DNA of 64,000 bases. Origin: Branchiostoma floridae. Its lineage: Eukaryota; Chordata; Leptocardii; Amphioxiformes; Branchiostomatidae. The notes beneath the pieces were generated by a model. That model was not told the origin of the DNA. It worked only from the letters and a program-made list of their open reading frames with translations, and searched no databases. Position numbers and translations under genes: made by a program. This document shows positions 22,504 through 35,124 of this stretch, in pieces; the stretch's first letter is position 1; every line of letters begins with the position of its first letter. Where the stretch lies: the NCBI RefSeq assembly GCF_000003815.2, contig NC_049983.1:658524-722523 (forward strand), read 5' to 3'.

Positions 22504-23882
22504 TGTCACCATGCACGACAGCAGTAACGTTTCTGTCAGTAAGGTGAAAAAGAAGTAAACATTTGCAGCGTGCGAAAATGTCTTACCGATTCTAGACCAC
22601 ACAAATATCCTTAAAGTTAATTATTCACGTTGTCTAGTACGAACAAGAATAAACATAATTTATATGAGTAATGACTGATCTCCTACAGACGCATTAAATA
22701 TTATACGTAGCATGCCTTTAATTTTTTACGGCGTCATAACCATCATGAAATGGGGCCTTCTGATTGGCCCACGTCCCCTGGCTATATGATAATAGCCTAT
22801 ATTATACCGATCCATCTACAGCTTTTCAGTTATCGATGCACACAATATCAATTCGTGCAATTAAAAAAACATATAGATCGTAATACTGTTAATTGAATGT
22901 CTCCGCGCCTGACGTGTCACTAATAGAGGAAAAATATTTTCTATTGAGCGTTCGAAAATGTCCGGTGTCACAGCGACCCCCCCTACGCCCTCTTTGACAC
23001 CGGAATGCACAAAGATCCAAGATATTGAAAACAAAAAGCGTTGTCTTTTAGACTCACAAAAACAAAGACAAACGTTGTTCATTATGTAACACATACATAG
23101 CCTAGTATGTAACAAAATATATAACACATATAACAATTTGTATAAGGAGTTTTTGTACTCGCTAACTAGTAATATGGTCGCCTTACACATAGTCTCCCTC
23201 GCGAAAAGATGACGACACATAACCGTATGTTCAGTTACAAAGGTCGGTCAATTTATCAAGCTACAAAGAGCCCGGGCACATAATGCAGGTTTTGTTTTTT
23301 GGCCAATGTTGCAGGCCGCGTTGGGACAACTTCGGTATTTTTGCTCTATATTTGACAATTTTAGACTTTTCTGACATTTGGCAATTCGAACTCAATCTGC
23401 GAAAAGCGGCGTGCGTGGAAAAAAAAACAGGAGCAATAAAGTAAGAAATTCTCATCGGAAAAAGTCGAAACCAAGGCTAAAGCCTTTAGGCTGACGTGAC
23501 TAACATCACGTCTCATGTTTTTGTCGTATTGACCGTCCAAAATGTAGTTATCATGACCACAAAATGTGGGAAGGTGTAAAACGGTTATTCTGCAAACGTC
23601 TTATGTTTCTACGTTTTATTACAGGAAGATTCGCTGCTTACAAATCTCTCGTGTTAGCTAATGGACTTGATAAAGTATCTATAAGTATCCAAAGTATCCA
23701 AACCTGGTCTTCGTTTATAAATCGGTCCAAACGCAGCTACTACTTACAAGTGCACACCAACCCCATATGGTTCCACAGTTTTCTAATACCTACCTACCTA
23801 CCTAGTCCCTTGCCCTCCTGGTCGTTGGGGGGACAAGGTAGACATGAAGATGGAGAGTTGAGTCGTACTAAGATAAGCTTAC

Positions 23883-23935
23883 CTTTTTTCTGTCGTAGCC
23901 GAGTTGCCGTTTTTTGTTGTATACGTGCCTGAGGT
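23883..23935 (-). promoter_or_regulatory. Noncoding first exon and promoter of family copy 1
   Basis: Minus-strand donor GTAAGCTTAT at 23882, preceded by GCTACGACAGAAAAAAG. The same layout recurs at 37136, 42454 and 46867 in front of the other family copies. A TATA-like GGGTATAG lies at about 23968-23975. The exon would splice to an acceptor just before the coding exon at 22503. Confidence 0.5.
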
Positions 23936-23975
23936 ACCTGTGCTAATTTTCTATACCCTGTTATTTGTTTAACTA

Positions 23976-25157
23976 CTTTTATTATCTCATCGCTATGGTC
24001 ACGGTGTCCCTGTTCAAACACTGTGCAGACCAAAGCGGAGGACATGACTGTACATGCTGTGTAAACTTTCACCTCTGGAATGTGCTATGGTGATTTTCAT
24101 TGGTGTGCAGTCAATGATTTACAGCTTCATACATTGTACTCCGTGCACCTGTCTATTGTCAAGCCATAATCATTTTTTTTGCTAAATATTTGCCCCGATA
24201 CTTTATTGGACTGTCCAATTCATTGCTTGTATAGGGCCTGAGAAGCATAGAGAAAATTAGCCTGTGTTACACAATATCTTCCTGCCATTGGCTAATTAGC
24301 TAGAGGCCGGTTAGTCGGGCGGTTCGTTAGGGGTGCGATTTAGTCAGACTATTTATTTTGTATCTACACACAAAAACACTCACCAAGTATAGCAACCGGA
24401 ATTTATTGATTGATCAAATGGATGATCAAATACTTTCCCCTACATTCAATTAGTCAATTAGTGATTACATCTCTAATAACGTATTCAGTACATATACTAG
24501 TCACCAAGTGTTTTACTTCAACTTTTAAGACCGTCCAAATCAATGCTTATTTCTTTTTTTCAACCAGCAGAAAGATAATCATATCAATTATGCATTCACA
24601 CACGAAAGGAGAAAAAGTCAATTACTACACAGCAAATATGTCTTATACAACCATACGTTATGAAACTCTTGATTAGCATACACAAAGTATGATATAATAC
24701 ATCACATATCATATATGTAAATTCTTACAATATAGGTTGATACTATAAAATAGCAATCTTTCTTAAATTGATTACAGCTCCAAAAAAACTTGGTTCAAAC
24801 GAACTTCTTTTTTTTCTTCGTCTTTTACATGACCCAAAACTGTCATAGGGGTAAACTATTATATCCACGACGACACACTGCAGTAAATATAGAAATAGAG
24901 CCAACTGATTGAGATACTTATTTCCTAAGAACGCTAAAGTAGCCATTGAATACCAATGTTATTTTGTCCATCTTTTTTAGTTCATTCCCTCAGTGACATA
25001 ACACTTATTTCCTAAGAGGCATATATACAAGGCAAACACATTTGTGCATTAAATACCAGAACCGTTATCCATAGTCGTAGTCCTTATCGATATCCATGCC
25101 AGGTCGTACCGTATACCAGCAGAGAGAATGACCCATGGCATTTTAAGTGAAATTTGT
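23976..25157. other. Stretch between family copies 1 and 2, no gene seen
   Basis: Upstream of the copy 1 promoter and downstream of the assembly gap. No credible exon. The 3' end of copy 2 may reach into 25084-25157, where a short frame continues from the gap, but that cannot be supported. Confidence 0.4.
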
Positions 25158-25731
25158 NNNNNNNNNNNNNNNNNNNNNNNNNNNNNNNNNNNNNNNNNNN
25201 NNNNNNNNNNNNNNNNNNNNNNNNNNNNNNNNNNNNNNNNNNNNNNNNNNNNNNNNNNNNNNNNNNNNNNNNNNNNNNNNNNNNNNNNNNNNNNNNNNNN
25301 NNNNNNNNNNNNNNNNNNNNNNNNNNNNNNNNNNNNNNNNNNNNNNNNNNNNNNNNNNNNNNNNNNNNNNNNNNNNNNNNNNNNNNNNNNNNNNNNNNNN
25401 NNNNNNNNNNNNNNNNNNNNNNNNNNNNNNNNNNNNNNNNNNNNNNNNNNNNNNNNNNNNNNNNNNNNNNNNNNNNNNNNNNNNNNNNNNNNNNNNNNNN
25501 NNNNNNNNNNNNNNNNNNNNNNNNNNNNNNNNNNNNNNNNNNNNNNNNNNNNNNNNNNNNNNNNNNNNNNNNNNNNNNNNNNNNNNNNNNNNNNNNNNNN
25601 NNNNNNNNNNNNNNNNNNNNNNNNNNNNNNNNNNNNNNNNNNNNNNNNNNNNNNNNNNNNNNNNNNNNNNNNNNNNNNNNNNNNNNNNNNNNNNNNNNNN
25701 NNNNNNNNNNNNNNNNNNNNNNNNNNNNNNN
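25158..25731. other. Assembly gap
   Basis: 574 unresolved bases. The gap cuts the RING exon of the copy 2 gene directly after LLQWLQR, so the last zinc-ligand pair (expected CPxC) is hidden. Confidence 1.
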
Positions 25732-28700
25732 CCGCGCTGCAGCCACTGGAGCAGGCAGTCCTCGTGGTACTGGTGCCTGGCCGGGCAGGGAAACTTGATC
25801 ACCCTTTCTCCTGTGCAGCGTACAAATGTCAGCGTTACGATTGACTTTCCACTGTTTTCGATCACAACACAGGCAAAACTGTGACACCAAGCACACCATC
25901 CTTCCCACCTAGCAGCTGGAAGTAGAGCCTATCAGTAGTCACCTGTGAAAGCTACCACCAAAATCTTGATAGCTAATTGGTATCAGTTGTTTAAAACAAA
26001 ACAGTGATAACCAGTTATCTAATGTTTCTATCATTACCGGTATTATGAAGATTTCACTAATGAGAAAAGTCTCACTGTAAAATTTATGCCTCCTTCTAAC
26101 CTTATACTAGACACTACACCGTGGACTCTACTAGGCGACCCTTTTGGTGTAATGTGCCCCTTTCTGGTGGCACTTCAGTTCTATTGCAACTTTTCTCAGG
26201 AAGTCTACAAAAACCGAGTTCAATAGAACTGATATGCTATTACCTATCAGTTTTTCATTCTCATTTCCTCTTTTCTTCCAAGAAATGATAAGTGTCCATG
26301 AACACTTGTATCAGGTCGTTAGGTCGCTGAATACCAAAGTCAGTCTTGAAGTAAGAAAAAAAAATTGGTTGTGGACTTTGTTATTCAAATGCTGAATCAG
26401 CCTGGGACTGTGACTAATATAGTTGTATCATCTATAACGTGCACTTATCTAAACTCAAAGATAGTAGTATACTGGTAGCTTTAATATCAACGAGAATGAT
26501 ATTGTGACGGAGAATAGACCATTTACCTTCCTTCATGTCTTCTTGGCAAATGACACAGTTCTGTTCGGTATCCAGCTCGAGTATGAAAGCACTTTGTCTC
26601 ATCTCTTCCGCAGCCTCCTCTGTGGCAGGACGTTCGCCCGCTGTGTGTCAAAAATGAGCAACCCCGTAACTCTTCGTGCACTTTTCCTTACAATACTCCT
26701 CTTTGTGGATCATGCTATCATTGACCAACATCGTGTATACTGGATAATGAGTATCAATAGATTAAAAAAATGCCTTGGCCGAGATATTCAAAGACATGCA
26801 GATTCAGATCAGATAGACTTTGAAATTAGGACATTTTTACAAATTATCCATGAAAATGAATGAATGAAGACCTTTATTGTACATTCATACCCACTGGGTT
26901 TAGTACAGGTCACAACAAATGATACAACATGATATAATGATACAATGAATCTACACTACTCAAGGATCGTATTCTACTGCGTACATTCGGCTTCTTCTCG
27001 TTTCTTTGTGATATTGAAAATGTAAGAACAGATATGCTTTATAAGTAAAGGTTTGTCTAGATTCATAAGGAATATAAATTTGTCTATATTACTTAGTTGT
27101 ATGAAGTGGGGGAACATGGATTCTATTAGTCTGTAGAGTTCAGCTCTCTCTTTCTTGTACAAACTACATTCTACTACAAAATGGTGTTCGTCTTCTAACT
27201 TATCTAGATTGCAGTATCTACATATTCGTTGTTCTAGAGGAGTGCGGTTATGTCTTCCGGTTTCGATGTGTAATTTGTGGCAACTGACTCGTAGTTTTGT
27301 GACGGCCGTCCTGTGCCGAATATTGTCAATATCCAGGTATTGTTCCACATTATAAGTGGACTTGAACAGTCTGTAAGACCTCAATTTGTTTTTAGCGGAT
27401 CCACCTTTGTTGTCATTGTGTATCTCTCTTAGAAAAGTTTGAAAATAAATGTCTTTCAGACGCTGATTGATAGAATTGATAATTTGAGACGAATTTGTAT
27501 TGTGCTGTAGAGGACAATGCCATACATAACCATAGCCGCATTCCTCCAGTGATTGGCGAACTCCTGACGCCCAACACTTGGCTCCAGCCTTGTCTAAATC
27601 TATCTGGCAAGAAAGAGCGTCTGACTGGAAACTGTCTGCTGGTACTTTCTGGCGAAGTCTAATTAAGTGTTTAATAGCATTTAGGGAGGCTTCCAAATGA
27701 ATGGGGAACCTCCCTAACTCGGCTCTAGCGGCGAGGCCACTTGTGGATCTTGGCACGTGTAGGGTTTGCTTACAGAATTTTAGATGTATTGTTTCAATAG
27801 GACAGGATTTGGGGCTTTTAACAGAACCCCAGATTTCCGATCCATAGAGAATTATGGGCTTAACACATGTATCAAAAAGTTTGTTTCTGACAGACAAAGG
27901 AGCATCGGCTTTGTCTAGGGATTGATTTATCCCGAATAAAGCTTTCAGACCCTTACTGTACAAGTGTTTGTTGTTCGCCTTGAAAGTACCCGCAGAATTG
28001 ACAACAATACCTAAATAACAATAGTTTGTCACTATTTCAACAGGATTGTTCTTATACATGAAATACACATCTTTTGGTATACGACCACCCCTAGTGAAAA
28101 CAATTATTTTTGTTTTCCTAAGGTTCACATTTAGGTGCCATGTTTGACAGTATTCTTCTAGTCTATTCAAAGAACATTGTAGACCTTGTTTGGATTCAGA
28201 GAAAAGAACTAAATCATCTGCATACAATAGACAAGAGACACGCTTACTGTACATAGTTGGAGGGTTACAAATATCATTATCAAAGACAGATGTAATATCA
28301 CTTAAAAATAAATTGAATAAAGTTGGGCTTAAATTACAACCCTGTCTGACACCACAGTTTGTGACAAAAGGTTCAGTCAGACCTTGACTGTATTTCACAC
28401 GATTTGTAGTTTTTGAATACATGTCTTTGATAGTTCGAAGAAAGTTGCCCTGTATACCTAACTTGTTTAATTTGTAAAGGAGGCCATTTCTCCAGACGGA
28501 GTCGAACGCTTTACTAAAATCTACGAAACATGCAAAGAGACGGGAATTTTTACTTAGATACTTGCTAACTAATGTACTTAACACGAAAAGATTATCTGTA
28601 GTTCTAAAGTTCTTCCTAAACCCTGCCTGGTGGGGTTTGAAAAGACTATTGTTTTCGGCATAACTAACTAAGCGATTGTTTAATATAGAGGAGAATAGTT

Positions 28701-31700
28701 TACCTAAGCAGCTAATTATGGAAATTCCGCGGTAGTTGTCTGGGAGAGATGGGTCGCCGGATTTGTGAATTGGAACAATATGGCTAAGGGACCACTCCTG
28801 TGGGTAATACCCGTTTTGCAGACAATTGTTAAAAAGTTGCAGGAGTGGCGTTTGAAGTACCGATTTACCAAATTTCAACATTTCATTTAAGATCAAATCA
28901 TTTCCACTCGATTTATTGTTCTTGAGGTTTGAAATGGCATTATGTAATTCTTCTGAAGTTATAGGGGAATCTAGAACAGATGGATTAGTAGCGGAGGACG
29001 ACGGATTTAGTTGATCGTTTTCCGGAATTGGAGAGTCGTTTTTACCATTATTAGGGAGTTTGTCTAAATTGCTAAAATGTTCAAACCACTCTTCTTCTGA
29101 GATTTGGTTATTTTCTTGCGTTTTCGTCGGTTTTAGCTTATTAACTAAGTTCCAAAAGGCGCCTGGATTTTTGTCTTTGAGGGAAGACAATTGGGTCATG
29201 ATTTGTTTGTGAAAGTCTGTTTTCTTCTTTTTTATCAGTTTTTTAAATTCTTTCTTTCTTTTGAAATATCTTCCCCTTATGTCGGAATTAAATGGTTGTT
29301 TGGATAGTAAATATGCTAGGTTCTTTATTTCACGTTTTAGTTCGTTACAACTCTTGTCAAACCATTGTTTATTTTGTCGTAGCTGCGGGTGTTTCTTATG
29401 TTTAGTTATCTGTACTGATAGGGATTTGAAACCAACGTCTCTCAGGATTGAACTAAATTCAGAAACAAAGGCTTCTATTTCTCCATTAGATTTTGTGTCC
29501 TTCGTATTTTGTGATGAGAGTGAATTCAGTCTATCGATAAAATGAGATTGAGAAAGGATGTGGTTGAATTTCTGTGCAGATTTATCATCCCAATGAAATC
29601 GTTTTGGAGCGGGATTTCTTTTACGCTTTTGTTGTTTTTCATGCTGGTTTTGATGGTCTGTGTTTGATTTAATGAAGACTGATATCAGGCAGTGATCTGA
29701 AAAGACAGTTAGCGGATGAATTTGAAATAATAAAATGTTTTGCAGAAACGATTGGCTGGAAATTATGTAGTCGACCGTGCTACTACCGTTTGGTTGGTGA
29801 CAGGTATAGTTACCTTGCAGGTCCCCAGCCACCCTGCCATGAAAATGGGATCATCAGTAGTAGACTGAAAACTCTTGGACATGCTTGGGGGAAGGGGCTG
29901 GCGTGGATGCCATGCTCTCTTAACGTGACAAGGAGAGTTGTAAGTCAGTAAGAGAAACGTAGTAAGAACCGTGGGCACACCAACACCCACCTCTTTCAGC
30001 CAGGCTGGCGAGAAACGCGTTGATGCGTCTGATCGCTTCTTCGTGCTCACGGTGGCGTCTGATCTCTTCTTCCTGCTCGCGGTGGCGTCTGGTCACTTCT
30101 TCCTGCTCACGGTGGCGTCTGGTCAATTCTTCCTGCTCGCGGCGGCGTCTGGCTTCTTGTTCAGCCTGAATACATACACGTACATATTCACAAAACTAAC
30201 TTCATAATCTCGATCTCTGCTGTCTGATACGATTGAGGAAAACTTTACATTTGAACTTGTGATACATATCGCTGGCCGCGAAGACGGTTAGGCCCCCTTT
30301 CCACTAGACGGCGATCGCGCTTCCTTCTGACTGCGACCTACATAGGATATGTGTAACCTTCACTTTCATACTAGGTATATCATACACAATGTAAAAGAGT
30401 GACCGAAAAGACAACAAAACGCACAAATTGTAAAAAGACTCGGTTTTTTTCAATACAATTCGTTGAGCGATCTGTCAAATTTTAGGTCGCAGAGAGAGCG
30501 CGGCGAGAGCGCCGTCCTAGTGGAAAGGGGGTATGAGCGATACTTATTTCGTTTTTTTTAGTGTAATTCGTGCCAGTGAGTATTCAACATAGGTAACATG
30601 ATTTGTAGGAGTGACTGTTATATGTTGGTTTCATTGCCAATGGGGTACTACAAATGTATTCATGTAAAGAAGTTATGTTTTAATTGGGACTTTGCAACTC
30701 GGTGGTACTACAGCATGGAACTAACTTCTTGGACTCTAAGGTCCTCAAGAACGACTTTTCACTTGCATTCTCAGTTAACCTTATCTTAACGTCGATGAAG
30801 TTAGACATCCAGGTAATAAGATACGCCAAAAAGTAGTTACTCAAGGAACTGGATATGATTTTGGAAACGGTCAGACGTTTCATATCCAGTTGCTTGAGTA
30901 ACTGCTTTTAGGCGAACCTTATCTTAATTTTCTGATAACAGTTGAGCAGAAAATCAACACCCGAGTGGGGTCCATTTGGACCCCATGCGTAAACTTTGAA
31001 GTGCCATTTGAACATTTTCAATCTGAAGAAAAATTCCTTCCGTGACTTTGTCAATCAATATCTGCTATACCTTCTCCTAAGTTTTTACGAAGATTGGTAC
31101 ATTACTGTGAAAACTATAAAGAAAGTCTGTGTTCAGTCGTCAGCAAAAATGTGCAGTTTTTAAAACAAACTTTTGAGACTAACTCCTTAACTACTTATTA
31201 TAGGACCACCAAACTTTCAGAGATTGATAAACATGTAAAACTAAATCCTCACAAAAATTTCTGTGTCATCACTATATAATATGACGACATTATGACGCCA
31301 TTTAGCTTATAAGGGCGGCCATCTTGGATTTTGACCAATGACGTCATGAAATTAGCATAAATTATAAATTCTAAATTATGAAAATTACATTGAATTTCAT
31401 AGAATTTAATTGTTGTAAGAAAACAAGTGTAGTTTACCAAGAAAACCTTGTTTAAATCGAAATTTGCAAATTTTGGCAAAAATATGCCTGACATAATTCC
31501 GTTGCCATGGCAACCCCCAAAAATGATAAACTTATTTTAATGACTTTAAAATTTTGCTAACAATATGTTGTGATATATAACCAAATTTCGTAGCTTTATC
31601 TTTACCCGTTTATGAGTTATACGCCATAAAAGTTGCTCAGGACCCCAAAATTCTCCTCTCTGGTCAGAATAGGCTTAGTGCAAAACTGGTCCTTCTGATC

Positions 31701-34258
31701 TTTTACATAAATTATGATAATAAGCAGGAATTATCAACACCTTAACATGTCAAAATATTCCTCTTACATTGACAAAGCAATGTATGTACAATGATCACTG
31801 ATAAGAATTGGAATTAAGGTTTTATGAACAAAACATTTTAGGGTCCGTTTGGACCCCACTCGGTCATTTCAGTCGCAAAAAAGGTCGGGTGCTTGAGGGT
31901 TAAGCGCGCAAATCTGAGAAAGGAGATACGTTGACTTTAAAGTTAACATGATCTAACAGTTACATAATGGCAATCTATCGCTGTGAAATATAGAAGCTGT
32001 TAGATTAGTAGAAATCCATTAAAACAGACCTGCTGTCTCCTGACCCTCCTCTCCTCCTGCAGCTGTCTGAACCGTGCGCACCGGCTGCTGAGTACATTCT
32101 TCATGTGACCTGCCTGTTCTTGACTCATATGTAGGATTCTCAACTGACCGGAGCTGAGGACAATATCGCACGTATGGCCCCAAGTCCTGATTTCGTCAAT
32201 TGTGGACACAGAAACCACGTCAACAACATCATTTCTGACGTAGATCACGTGTCTGTTCGTAACAAAAAGCCTGAAATGAGCTTCGTTAACGATTGTGGAT
32301 ACTTCATCTGAGAGAATTTCTTCCTGCAGCTTCAGAGCAACCAAGTCGTAAACAGACAAAGAGGTGTTCTCTCGCGGACCTTCTGACGGGGCAATGTGTT
32401 TTATTGGTTCAAGAATTAGTTTTTGAATTTCGGTTGATCCAAACGAAGTGAAGAGCCGAGAAAAAAACGCCCATATCTGAGCAATTTTCAAAGCGTAGCA
32501 CACTATCTTCATCACAAAATAAGCGTAGAGAATGGCACAAAGGCCAAGGATAGAAAAAATGGTGACGTATGGGTCAGATGTATTCAAAACGAGATCCATA
32601 TATTCAGGTTCTCTGGTTACACTGAGAACACCAAGTACAAAGTCTGTCAGAAAGCCGACCAAAACGTGAGACTCAGTGGCGAGATTAAACTCTTTTGGAT
32701 TTGAATCATATGCCTTCGATATGATAGAAACTAGATCTGATTTTTCCATGCCGGGGAGAACGTATCTTCCCATGCCTATCGCTCGTATGATGGCCATGAG
32801 TTTTTTTACTGACATGACGCTGAAGTTGATTGGATGTCGCACGGAATAACTACGATGGGAGTAACGTAGTGGCCTCTTGACTACAAGCTGGTTGATGTTT
32901 GAGTCGTGAGCTGCGTGCTTCTTAAACTGGAAGATCATGGGTTTGCATATGTCCATGCCACAGCCGACCTCCTTGGTTTTGAGACGCAAGGGTATGCCAT
33001 GGTGAACCTAAACAACGGAATTCATCAGAAATTATTGGAGCCCTTGTCGTACTTTCTGTAATGTGACATCATAGTCTGTTATATGTGTTAGTTTGATAGT
33101 CTGAGAAAAGAGGTAAATAAGATCATCCCCATGCTGATTTATCTCACTGAATAGCATCTGGTCGTGACAGAGACGAATAAAAATTGTAATGATAAAGTGT
33201 AGTTCCACGCTCAGAACCGCAAACGTACAGAGAAAAGGGAATTGCTGTGCAAGAACGACTGCTGGACAGTAGACCCAATGATGAAGTTTATCCAATATTT
33301 TAGCAAACCCTTGGCTATGTGAGTAAAAGTGATCATTTTGTTGCTAAAGTCGTATATTGTATATATATATAATGTATATATATATTATAATGGCTCTCCC
33401 GTGTGGGATAAAGGATGGAAATGAAGGAATTAATGAATTAATTAATGACCTTTATTGTTCCTATTTTCCCAATCAAGCTAACTACAGGTCACAATAAAGA
33501 CAAAACATACATGTATCTTAGATCTAGCCTAGTATAGACTTCTTCTCGCTTCTTGATACATGTAATAGTGAAAACTGTGAGATTGCATAAGGAATATGAA
33601 TATTTCAGTGTTACTTATATGTCTAAAGTGAGGAAATCTACTTTCTATGTGATTTTTTATGCCTTACCTGAACGTACTGCTTCCACAAGTTGCCGCGAGT
33701 AGTATCCACAATCTCCTGTTCGCTGAGAACGAACGGCCCGTACATGGCGTTGTAAAGGTAGCGGTGAACTTGTGTAAACCACAGGAATACCATGATGGAC
33801 ACAGCGACCACCATTGTGTACTAAAGGAAAGTCAATTTTATTCCTACTTTGTACCTGTGTGATTCTTTTCCAGTAGACGGAAATTGGCAGTTAGACATGT
33901 AGTAACATAAATAAAAAATATAAACGGAGATTAAGGTTGACTTTCAAACATAACTAATATTCTAGAACAGATAATTAATCTTTTACCATTGACCGTTTAA
34001 TCATTCATTCATCAATTCTTCATTACTCTACAGCCCCCTTCAACCAAAATTTTCTCTTTTAACATACTCTGTTCAACGTTAACGCCAGATCCTAATAATT
34101 TAGCTACTCCAGTTTATGATAAACAGAAATACGGTGAGCCATGAATAATGTTGTAGTAATAAAACCTTGATGTGGTCCCAACATTCCTTCATCATCTGGT
34201 TTCTTTTCCAGCGGATCGGTTCAGCAAAAATGGTGTCCCAGCCGCTTCGCAAGGCCAT
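25732..34258 (-). CDS. Membrane RING-H2 E3-like protein, family copy 2 (3' end in assembly gap)
   Basis: Minus-strand exons: 34166-34258, 33668-33820, 32030-33007, 29991-30165, 26527-26640, and 25810 running into the gap at 25731. Residues 1-31 carry [10 protein letters not shown]; a membrane segment lies in exon 2 (VVAVSIMVFLW) and a second in exon 3 (FSILGLCAILYAYFVM). Exon 3 also has the SAP-like motif (KKLMAIIRAIGM...MEKSDLVSII) and the PH/GRAM-like stretch. Exon 4 is a coiled coil of four REQEExTRRH-type repeats ending ...LASLAER in phase 1. The exon at 26640 starts in the same phase and reads to CVICQEDMKEG; its own phase-1 end joins ERVIKFPCPARHQYHEDC. Together these give a RING-H2 finger, Cx2C...Cx3Hx2Hx2C. 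A 2978-bp LINE sits in the intron between the coiled-coil and RING exons. Likely a membrane-anchored ubiquitin ligase; domain calls are by eye. The three 5' exons and exon 4 are firm; joining to the RING exons rests on phase and order. Confidence 0.7.
26859..29836 (-). mobile_element. 5'-truncated non-LTR retrotransposon with 11-bp target duplication
   Basis: CCATGAAAATG occurs at 26848-26858 and 29837-29847, exactly bounding the element. A single 952-codon frame (26974-29832, minus) is intact. It opens at the GDLQ end of an APE-type endonuclease (SDHCLI near residue 45), has a full reverse transcriptase with FSKAFDSVW, GVRQGCNLSPTLF and catalytic LLYADDLVLF near residue 540, and ends with a CRYCNLDKLEDEHHFVVEC zinc-knuckle-like motif. 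The 3' tail is (ATTC)n. The open frame and perfect duplication point to a young insertion. Clade not assigned. It lacks most of the endonuclease, so it is unlikely to be autonomous. Confidence 0.92.
30290..30533. mobile_element. Foldback MITE (family B), copy 2
   Basis: Ends GGCCCCCTTTCCACTAGACG and CGTCCTAGTGGAAAGGGGGT. It shares its whole interior plan with the copy at 17360, including GAGAGAGCGCGGCGAGAGCG. It sits just 5' of the coiled-coil exon of copy 2, whereas the first copy is 3' of the last exon of copy 1, so the two insertions are independent. Confidence 0.8.
30826..30908. repeat. Hairpin repeat TAGTTACTCAAGxAACTGGA
   Basis: An inverted repeat (AGTTACTCAAGGAACTGGAT / ATCCAGTTGCTTGAGTAACT) around AAACGGTCAGACGTTT, itself a near palindrome. 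A related hairpin is nested at 60302-60358 and a weaker trace lies near 7885-7930. Confidence 0.6.
30961..31903. mobile_element. Non-autonomous DNA element related to the TTAA element at 56132
   Basis: Inverted repeats CCGAGTGGGGTCCATTTGGA (30961) and the matching TCCGTTTGGACCCCACTCGG near 31842-31863. The right edge GGG-TTAA (31897-31903) fits a piggyBac-type end; the left edge lacks it. The interior shares GCCATCTTGGATTTTGACC, ATGACGTCAT and GTTGCCATGGCAAC with the 56132 element. It lies in an intron of copy 2. Confidence 0.6.
33419..33660 (-). mobile_element. 3' fragment of the same LINE family as 26859-29836
   Basis: Shares ACCTTTATTGT, CTACAGGTCACAA, CTTCTTCTCGCTTCTT and the AATATGAATATTT...CTAAAGTGAGG order with the 3' end of the large LINE, in the same orientation. 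Heavily decayed and without a frame. It lies immediately next to the donor of exon 33668-33820. Confidence 0.65.
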
Positions 34259-35124
34259 TGTCATCTAATCCCGTAGTGGCAATATTTTTTTCCGTAAACT
34301 GAAAAAAAAACAAGTGTCCACAAGTGACATACTCCCTGACGTAATTATGTTTTTCACGCTGGATTGTTTGTGTTTTGTATCGAGTGTGACATGGTTGTGA
34401 TTATGGTTTGACGACTATTTGTTATAGACTTAGTTTGTCACCGAACATGGCGTGTTTGTGTGTGTATAGCAGTCTGGAATAGGGTCATGTTTGCCTGGCT
34501 GTGTGTTGTCTCTGATGAGCAGCAGGGCCAGTTTGTTCGTCCTTGTCTCTCACACTAGTTAAATGATAGCCACATAATTATGTTATATAGAGTTATATTT
34601 TGGACATCTTTGGTGATGGCGTTACTTTGTAACATCTAACGATAATAGAAAGCAGCAAAGACGCCTAGGCAAAAGTGTAATTCTCCTGTCCTTGCTGTTT
34701 CCCTGTTATTTTCCGGTAAGCCAGACGACAAGCGAAAACTGACCCACCTGAACATTTCGTCAGCTGTTGTCGTATACACCACCTATATTTCGTCAGTGAT
34801 TTTTTAATTCACATCTGTAAGTTCCGCCAAATCAGTTACAACTATATATACTATGACAAAGACAGTGGCAATTCCAAGCATAACGTTACAAAGAATAAAA
34901 CTAAACTTGTCAGTATAAGCAGCCACAGTTGGACCAGACATAATATCTGAGGTTCCGGACGGTCACCCAAAGGTAAACTTGCATCGTAAACACACGAAAA
35001 ACGGCCTTTTTTCCGGTTGCCGTGCGTCAGAAAAAAAAACAAATATTTTCACAAATATATATATAAACCTTTATCTGGCCAGCATAGTTTTGCTGTCCTT
35101 AGTTGAGTGGGGTAAGGAGCGCTC

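Noticed and set aside
25084-25908. Frames running through the unresolved block
   Set aside because: They consist mostly of unknown residues; only the RING part on the minus strand at 25732-25810 is supported.
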